DNA from: Rummeliibacillus pycnus_A
Lineage (GTDB): Bacteria > Bacillota > Bacilli > Bacillales_A > Planococcaceae
Reading direction: 5' to 3'
Assembly: GCF_044359855.1 (NCBI RefSeq)
Contig: NZ_CP132291.1
Span: 1,488,001-1,552,000, forward strand
DNA: 64,000 nt
The notes under the pieces are model-generated. The model did no database searches, was not told the DNA's origin, and saw nothing but the letters and a program-made list of their open reading frames with translations. A program made the translations under genes and the position numbers. Below, one piece after another: positions 59,334 through 64,000 of the stretch. Each line of letters begins with the position of its first letter. The stretch's first letter is position 1.

Positions 59334-59942
59334 TTAGAATTTGAATGCTGAACCTACTTCTGCATTATCATCTAAAATCATAATCCCTTTAACTTGAGGA
59401 GCGTTTTGGATAGCTAATTCACGTGCTGAACACAACATACCGTAAGAATCAACGCCACGTAATGCAGATTCTTTGATTACCATACCTGATGGCATTACTG
59501 CCCCAATTTTTGCAACAACTACATGTTGTCCTTCTGCAACATTTGGAGCACCACATACAATTTGTAATGGTTGATCCTCGCCGACATCAACTTTACAAAT
59601 ATGTAGTTTGTCAGCATTTGGATGTTCTCCAACTTCTTTAACAAATCCCACTACAAATTTAGGTGATAAATCAACGTCTAAGCTTACAGTTGCACCGCTT
59701 TTTGCAATTACTTCTTCTAATTTTGCAACAAGTTCTTTTGTTACTTCAATGTTTCCTACTTCTTCAATCGCTAGATAATGGCTGGCATTAAAAAGGTTAA
59801 AACCTTTCACTTCACCTGTTGCGCCCTCTTTAAGTAATACTAAATCTCCATGTCTTTCTAATTCCGTTTTGACAATCGCTTCTGTAGCTAATTGGACGAG
59901 TAGAACGTCACCTACATGCGCTTTGTTGTACGATACGATCAT
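59334..59942 (-). CDS. ytpR: tRNA-binding domain protein YtpR
   Basis: A 202-residue protein with a C-terminal EMAPII/PheT-N-type tRNA-binding OB fold (about residues 95-200: VGFVKEVGEHPNADKLHICKVDVG, and IQNAPQVKGIMIL). The N-terminal part is family specific. It resembles the N-terminus of PheT standing alone; function unknown. Its ATG overlaps the end of ytpQ by 4 nt, so the pair is translationally coupled. Confidence 0.92.
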   Translation of the reverse strand: MIVSYNKAHVGDVLLVQLATEAIVKTELERHGDLVLLKEGATGEVKGFNLFNASHYLAIEEVGNIEVTKELVAKLEEVIAKSGATVSLDVDLSPKFVVGFVKEVGEHPNADKLHICKVDVGEDQPLQIVCGAPNVAEGQHVVVAKIGAVMPSGMVIKESALRGVDSYGMLCSARELAIQNAPQVKGIMILDDNAEVGSAFKF

Positions 59943-60766
59943 TGTTTTTCTTGCTCCTTTTTTACTCTGTTTTTCGCTAAGATAAAGATGGGCTCTAAAC
60001 GACCTTCTTCATAAACAAAGGACAGCGATGTAATTGGCACTGCTCCTACAGTAAAGAAGTGCATAGTCATTTGAGCTAATACATCATAACCTGTATTATT
60101 GCGAATGTCACCGATAATCAGTACATCTTGATGAGGTACCGAAACGGTCATTTCACCTTCAATTTTACCACGCATTTCTTTTAAAAAGGCATCATTTAAA
60201 ATTCGACTTGCGTCATAGCCATCATTTTCATTTAAAAAGTAAAAGAAATTACCTGCTACTTCATCTCTCTTTACATTTGTTGGTAAATTACGCACTTGGA
60301 ATCGGGCAGATTCTTTAATCTGTTCAGCCGGTATCTGTAGCTTGTTAACCATATCTTCATCGATTAATCGGTACGTATTGCCAAGATCTAATGCGTAGTA
60401 AATACGTGTTTCAGCAGTATGCTCTGTTGTGATAAAGGCATGTCCCTCTTTTGACTTTTTCGGAAAAGAACCTGAACGTATAACAGGGTATATATTCATT
60501 AATTCCTGAAAACCTTGTTCTTTTTCCTTTTTCATGGCATCAAAGGTTTGTTCAATCGTATATACCACTTCATCGATTGCCTTTTCTTTACGCGTATCAT
60601 ATTTTGTCAGTACATCTCCTAAAAAAAGATCCATACCTTTCCCAGTTTCAAGATGCTCTAACCGTAATTTATTTGTTTTAGAATCTAGCTTCCATTCAAA
60701 GTGAGCTTTGCCTAGACGCTCTTTTAAAATAACGACCAATTCTTGTGCTGTCATCTGGTGACTCAC
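59939..60766 (-). CDS. ytpQ: DUF1444 protein YtpQ
   Basis: A 275-residue soluble DUF1444 protein of unknown function. It follows ytpP by 15 nt and overlaps ytpR by 4 nt, giving the conserved ytpPQR cluster of Bacillales. It begins MSHQMTAQELVVILKERLGKAHFEW. No catalytic motif is recognised. Confidence 0.9.
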   Translation of the reverse strand: MSHQMTAQELVVILKERLGKAHFEWKLDSKTNKLRLEHLETGKGMDLFLGDVLTKYDTRKEKAIDEVVYTIEQTFDAMKKEKEQGFQELMNIYPVIRSGSFPKKSKEGHAFITTEHTAETRIYYALDLGNTYRLIDEDMVNKLQIPAEQIKESARFQVRNLPTNVKRDEVAGNFFYFLNENDGYDASRILNDAFLKEMRGKIEGEMTVSVPHQDVLIIGDIRNNTGYDVLAQMTMHFFTVGAVPITSLSFVYEEGRLEPIFILAKNRVKKEQEKQ

Positions 60767-60781
60767 TCCTTTAATTGCAAC

Positions 60782-61093
60782 TTATTGAGCTTGTAAAAAT
60801 GTTTCAATTTCTTCTTGTGTTTTGCGATCTTTGGAAATAAAGCGACCAGTTTCTTCACCTTTGTTATATGCAACAAAACTTGGTATTCCATAAACATCAA
60901 GTTCTCCACATAAATCAATGAATTGATCACGATCTACAGAAATAAATGTGTATTCACTATATTTTTCTTCTACTTCAGGCATAAACGGTTCGATAAAATG
61001 GCAATCTGGGCACCATCCAGCTGTAAATAAGAAGACATGTTTTCCTTGTTCTTTTAATGCATTGTATTGTTCCACTGATTGTAAATTTTCCAA
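60782..61093 (-). CDS. ytpP: Thioredoxin-like protein YtpP
   Basis: A 103-residue thioredoxin-fold protein with the active-site motif WCPDC at about residues 27-31 and the cis-Pro loop GIPSFVAY near 73. It would act as a thiol-disulfide reductant in the cytoplasm. First gene of ytpPQR. It starts at ATG 61093, 10 nt after the lipoprotein stop. Confidence 0.93.
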   Translation of the reverse strand: MENLQSVEQYNALKEQGKHVFLFTAGWCPDCHFIEPFMPEVEEKYSEYTFISVDRDQFIDLCGELDVYGIPSFVAYNKGEETGRFISKDRKTQEEIETFLQAQ

Positions 61094-61103
61094 TGTCGTA
61101 GCC

Positions 61104-61625
61104 TCACTTGTTTTTTAATTGTACAGAAAGAGCGATTGTCATCAGTTCAGGTATCGTTTTGCTTATGTCATCATCATTTGCAACCCCTGTGACCTTTACC
61201 CCGCCAGTACTAGCAATTACTTCATAGTTGTCATTATCTTTCTTTAAAACACTTGCAAAGCCAAAACGTCCATTCTTTTTATACGTTTGTTCTTTAATAA
61301 TATCGTCTTTTAAGCTTTTATGAATTGCATTGTAAAAGCTTTGACTATCTTGTGACTCATTTGGATTGATAAAAAGCGAATACGTACCTTTGCCCTTCGA
61401 TAAAATAATATTCGTTTCATCTGAAGAGGTTTTCACTTTGTAGCCATTAGGTAGATAAAATTTCAAATGTTCAGAAGACACCGTACTATCCTTTGGTTTC
61501 GAATTAAAAACTGTCTTTGCTTCTGAAAACCCTTTCGACATTTGAGAATCTACTGATTTACCACATGCTGCAAGATTCAGTAAGAACACACTTAAAACGA
61601 GTAGTTTGGTACATTGACGGAACAT
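61104..61625 (-). CDS. Putative lipoprotein of unknown function
   Basis: A 173-residue secreted lipoprotein: a basic start (MFRQCTKLL), a hydrophobic stretch and a lipobox LNLAAC with the Cys at about residue 22. ATG 61625 follows GGAGGAA; the in-frame ATG at 61640 includes that site. Then a Ser/Lys-rich linker and an alpha/beta-like globular part (about 55-170). It lies just upstream of ytpP, but no homologue is recognised; B. subtilis has ytoQ nearby, which this does not resemble. Confidence 0.75.
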   Translation of the reverse strand: MFRQCTKLLVLSVFLLNLAACGKSVDSQMSKGFSEAKTVFNSKPKDSTVSSEHLKFYLPNGYKVKTSSDETNIILSKGKGTYSLFINPNESQDSQSFYNAIHKSLKDDIIKEQTYKKNGRFGFASVLKKDNDNYEVIASTGGVKVTGVANDDDISKTIPELMTIALSVQLKNK

Positions 61626-61691
61626 ATGTAATTCCTCCATTCGTACTTAGACTAACTTTATTGTAAGATGCCTTATAGGCCGTTGCAACTA

Positions 61692-62234
61692 TCATGCATT
61701 ATCTTGCTTTTTCGTGTATTTTTGATAAAAAAAATATTGTCCAACTAATTGTTGCAGAATATGTTCGAACATTTCTTTCCGATTAATCATACCATCCGTA
61801 AAAATACCAATAGCCCCTTCATTTTGACTAGTATCTAATTGATGTACAAAATCGTCCATCACAGGGCCTAATTCACGACCATTCTCTATTTGCACTACTA
61901 TTTCATTTGGTAATGGAATTTGAGCCCCAGCAGCAGTTAGGACTTGTCCATTTGATAGGGCCAATGCCCCCCAATTACATAAGTACATGATGTTACCAAC
62001 CTTTGTGACACCACCCTCTAAACCAAAAGCCATATCAGCATTGGTTTCCGCCAAAGTCTTCTTAGCACGATTCATAGCACCCAGTCTAGTTTCTTCAGTT
62101 GATATTGGTTGTGCAGAAACACCTGAATCTACTGCAATATGTTCGAATGTCAATATATCATGAAAATGTTTAGTAACTACGGAAAGTACTGCGCCTACTT
62201 TTGCTTTATTTGTCGTACCAATTCCTACTTTCAT
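61692..62234 (-). CDS. DUF84 inosine/xanthosine triphosphatase-like protein
   Basis: A 180-residue protein of the DUF84/YjjX family, which hydrolyses non-canonical ITP and XTP. It begins MKVGIGTTNKAKVGAV, with AVDSGVSAQPIS, GAMNRAK and FGLEGGV, the family hallmarks. ATG 62234 follows AAGGAAG; the longer frame to 62330 reads through the ytoP terminator. It lies between a lipoprotein gene and ytoP. Confidence 0.9.
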   Translation of the reverse strand: MKVGIGTTNKAKVGAVLSVVTKHFHDILTFEHIAVDSGVSAQPISTEETRLGAMNRAKKTLAETNADMAFGLEGGVTKVGNIMYLCNWGALALSNGQVLTAAGAQIPLPNEIVVQIENGRELGPVMDDFVHQLDTSQNEGAIGIFTDGMINRKEMFEHILQQLVGQYFFYQKYTKKQDNA

Positions 62235-62249
62235 CTTGACACTTCCTTC

Positions 62250-62289
62250 ATTATAAATAAAAAGAGGTTCCAAATATGGAACCTCTTTT
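62250..62289 (-). terminator. Terminator of ytoP
   Basis: AAAAGAGGTTCCA (62260-62272) pairs perfectly with TGGAACCTCTTTT (62277-62289); the minus strand continues TATTTATAA. Confidence 0.9.
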
Positions 62290-62396
62290 AGTATACCAAA
62301 TTTTAGTTTACCGTATCTAGCAACACACATCAGCCTCGCAAGGGTTCAAACGATGTAACCCCATTAGCCGTTGCACGAAGTGAGCCACCTTCGCTT

Positions 62397-63467
62397 TTAT
62401 TTGTTACGAATTGTATCTAAAGTTGAACGATCTGCATTTTTTACAAGTTGTACGATTAATTCTTTTGCAGCATCGATATCATCTGTGTGAATTACAGATG
62501 CGTGGGAATGGATATAGCGTGAGCAAATACCAATAACAGTACTTGGGACACCATCATTTGAAATGTGAACATTACCAGCATCTGTACCACCTGGTGATAC
62601 AAAGTATTGATATGGAATATTATTTGATTCCGCTGTATCTAATACATATTCACGCATACCTTTATGCGTTACCATTGTACGGTCAAAAATACGAAGAAGT
62701 GGACCATTACCTAATTGGCCAAATTGATTTTTATCTCCAGAAACATCATTTGCAGGGCTTGCATCTAATGCAAAGAAAAGGTCTGGTTTAATCATATTCG
62801 CAGAAACCTTCGCACCACGTAGCCCTACCTCTTCCATGACGTTTGCTCCTGAATACAATGTATTTGGAAGTTTTTCATCTTTTAATTCTTTTAATAATTC
62901 AATTGCTAAGCCGCAACCATAGCGATTATCCCAAGCTTTTGCCATGATTTTCTTAGGATTTGCCATTGGTGTAAATGGACAAATTGGAATAATTGATTGG
63001 CCAGGACGAACTCCCATTCGAATGGCATCCTCTTTATCGTCAGCTCCAATATCAATTAACATATTGCTAATTTCCATAGGCTTTGCTTGCATTTCAGGTG
63101 TTAATAAATGTTTTGGCACAGATGCAATGACGCCTGGAATAGGACCATTTGATGTATACAGCTCAACGCGTTGAGCAAGCATTACTTGGTTCCACCACCC
63201 ACCAAGAGTTTGGAAACGAATCATTCCATTGTCTGTAATTTGGGTAACCATAAACGCTACTTCATCCATATGACCTGCAACTAAAATGTGTGGGCCATTT
63301 TCGTCACCTTTTTTCAAACCAAAAATACCGCCTAAATTGTCTTGTACAATTTCGTCAGCATATTTCGATAATTCTTGACGCATATAAGCGCGAACCGCAT
63401 GCTCATTACCTGGAGCACCTGGTAATTCTGTGAGTATCTTAAACATTTCTAACATATCTTGTTTCAC
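62397..63467 (-). CDS. ytoP: M42 family glutamyl aminopeptidase YtoP
   Basis: A di-zinc aminopeptidase of 356 residues (PepA/TET family). Metal and catalytic residues: His in LVAGHMDEVAF near residue 67, Asp in KAWDNRYG near 182, Glu pair in NVMEEVGLRGA near 215, Asp in FFALDASPA and His near the end (YIHSHASVIH). Probably cytosolic. The same gene follows ytpPQR in B. subtilis, there separated by ytoQ. ATG 63467 follows GGGAGGC. Confidence 0.93.
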   Translation of the reverse strand: MKQDMLEMFKILTELPGAPGNEHAVRAYMRQELSKYADEIVQDNLGGIFGLKKGDENGPHILVAGHMDEVAFMVTQITDNGMIRFQTLGGWWNQVMLAQRVELYTSNGPIPGVIASVPKHLLTPEMQAKPMEISNMLIDIGADDKEDAIRMGVRPGQSIIPICPFTPMANPKKIMAKAWDNRYGCGLAIELLKELKDEKLPNTLYSGANVMEEVGLRGAKVSANMIKPDLFFALDASPANDVSGDKNQFGQLGNGPLLRIFDRTMVTHKGMREYVLDTAESNNIPYQYFVSPGGTDAGNVHISNDGVPSTVIGICSRYIHSHASVIHTDDIDAAKELIVQLVKNADRSTLDTIRNK

Positions 63468-63652
63468 TTAAAAGCCTCCCTTATGAGCCATTCCCTATTA
63501 TTGTAGACAAAAAACTGGAAAAATTCCACCCTTATATTTCGAATATCGAAATGCTGTTTTTTTCAAGAAATCCCCTCTTAATGTCCATCTTATTGTCACA
63601 CCATTAAATGTATATGGTACACTAATTGCATAAACAAAAGGGGGCGTATTTA

Positions 63653-63967
63653 ATGAAATTGCGTGATTTCTTACTAGGAGTCGTAACAGGAATTGCTGCG
63701 ACATATATCATTAAAGAAGTTAGTGAAAAGGTGAATCCATATAAAAATGCGAATAATGTTTTAGAAGATATTAAAGATGCTTTTAAAGCGCAAGGGCCAA
63801 TCGATGGATCATGGATTTTCATGGAGCCTCAAACATTCCACAAAGAAGATATTGAAATCCCTATTTACAAAGGGGGTATCTCTCGCGTAGAAGAAGGAGA
63901 AACTGTGAATTTCGAATTTGCTGCTGATGCGAGAACAGGATCTGTTGTTGATTTGGTGAGAGTATAA
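63653..63967 (+). CDS. ytzB: PepSY-like small secreted/membrane protein, YtzB-like
   Basis: A 104-residue protein with an N-terminal hydrophobic segment (MKLRDFLLGVVTGIAATYIIKEV, about residues 1-23, an anchor or signal) and a PepSY-like or related small alpha/beta domain. ATG 63653 follows GGGGGCG; the frame extends upstream to 63626 without a site. It is adjacent to ytoP, as ytzB is in B. subtilis; the sequence match is from position and general shape only. Confidence 0.65.
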   Translation: MKLRDFLLGVVTGIAATYIIKEVSEKVNPYKNANNVLEDIKDAFKAQGPIDGSWIFMEPQTFHKEDIEIPIYKGGISRVEEGETVNFEFAADARTGSVVDLVRV

Positions 63968-64000
63968 GAGTTATTAATGCTATATTGATATTTTATATTC

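Overview
The window is a low-GC, densely packed chromosomal segment from an endospore-forming Bacillales bacterium. Two alpha/beta-type SASP genes, a CotD-like coat protein gene, AcuABC and a T-box-controlled tyrS point to the Firmicutes. Gene order follows the Bacillus subtilis citZ-pyk-pfkA-accA-accD-dnaE ... sspA-thiI-nifZ-ezrA ... rpsD-tyrS-acsA-acuABC-ccpA-aroA-ytxHG-murC-sftA-ytpRQP-ytoP region very closely (comparison from memory). Protein style and insertions suggest Planococcaceae/Caryophanaceae (Lysinibacillus, Rummeliibacillus, Viridibacillus-like), but genus cannot be fixed from this sequence. There is no prophage, transposase, rRNA, tRNA or CRISPR array.

Layout. 1-7.6 kb: 5' part of citrate synthase, an AI-2E-type permease, FxsA, pyruvate kinase, phosphofructokinase, then a FadR-type regulator heading the accD-accA operon. 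7.6-17 kb: dnaE, nrnA, ytpI, ytoI, ytkL, an M24 peptidase and ald. 17-24 kb: universal stress protein, YtxK, Tpx, RDD protein, SppA, RarD and an MbcS-like acyl-CoA synthetase. 24-34 kb: two SASP genes with matching sigma-G-type promoters, thiI-nifZ, ezrA, hisJ, fRMsr, a GGDEF protein, rpsD and cotD. 34-37.5 kb: an accessory sulfur/redox module (CstR-like repressor, two rhodaneses, a glutaredoxin) plus a cytosolic BtuF-like protein. 37.7-48.9 kb: T-box/tyrS, a class A PBP with a GNS-repeat tail, acsA divergent from acuABC, an AAC(6')-like acetyltransferase and ccpA. 49-64 kb: aroA, an FtsA-like protein with beta-grasp-like repeats, ytxH/ytxG, murC with a structured leader, sftA, ytpRQP, a lipoprotein, a DUF84 NTPase, an M42 peptidase and a YtzB-like protein.

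How the genes fit together. Central carbon flux is represented by glycolysis (pyk, pfkA), TCA entry (citZ), acetate activation (acsA, with AcuA acetylating and AcuC deacetylating it in B. subtilis) and fatty-acid synthesis entry (accDA, mbcS). The sequence suggests layered control: a perfect FadR-type palindrome just downstream of the -10 of the fadR-accDA operon, a FapR-like 17-mer upstream of mbcS, and cre-like sites near citZ and ccpA. The CstR-like module has three 16-bp operator-like inverted repeats placed in two divergent promoters.

Most interesting items: (i) the CstR/rhodanese/glutaredoxin module with its operators; (ii) the 726-residue FtsA/PilM-like ATPase with about five C-terminal beta-grasp-like repeats; (iii) the fadR-accDA autoregulatory arrangement; (iv) a multi-helix structured RNA candidate in the murC leader; (v) the chromosomal AAC(6')-like enzyme. 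No wholly new system can be claimed from sequence alone. Many annotated starts were moved to the ATG/TTG that follows a good ribosome-binding site.
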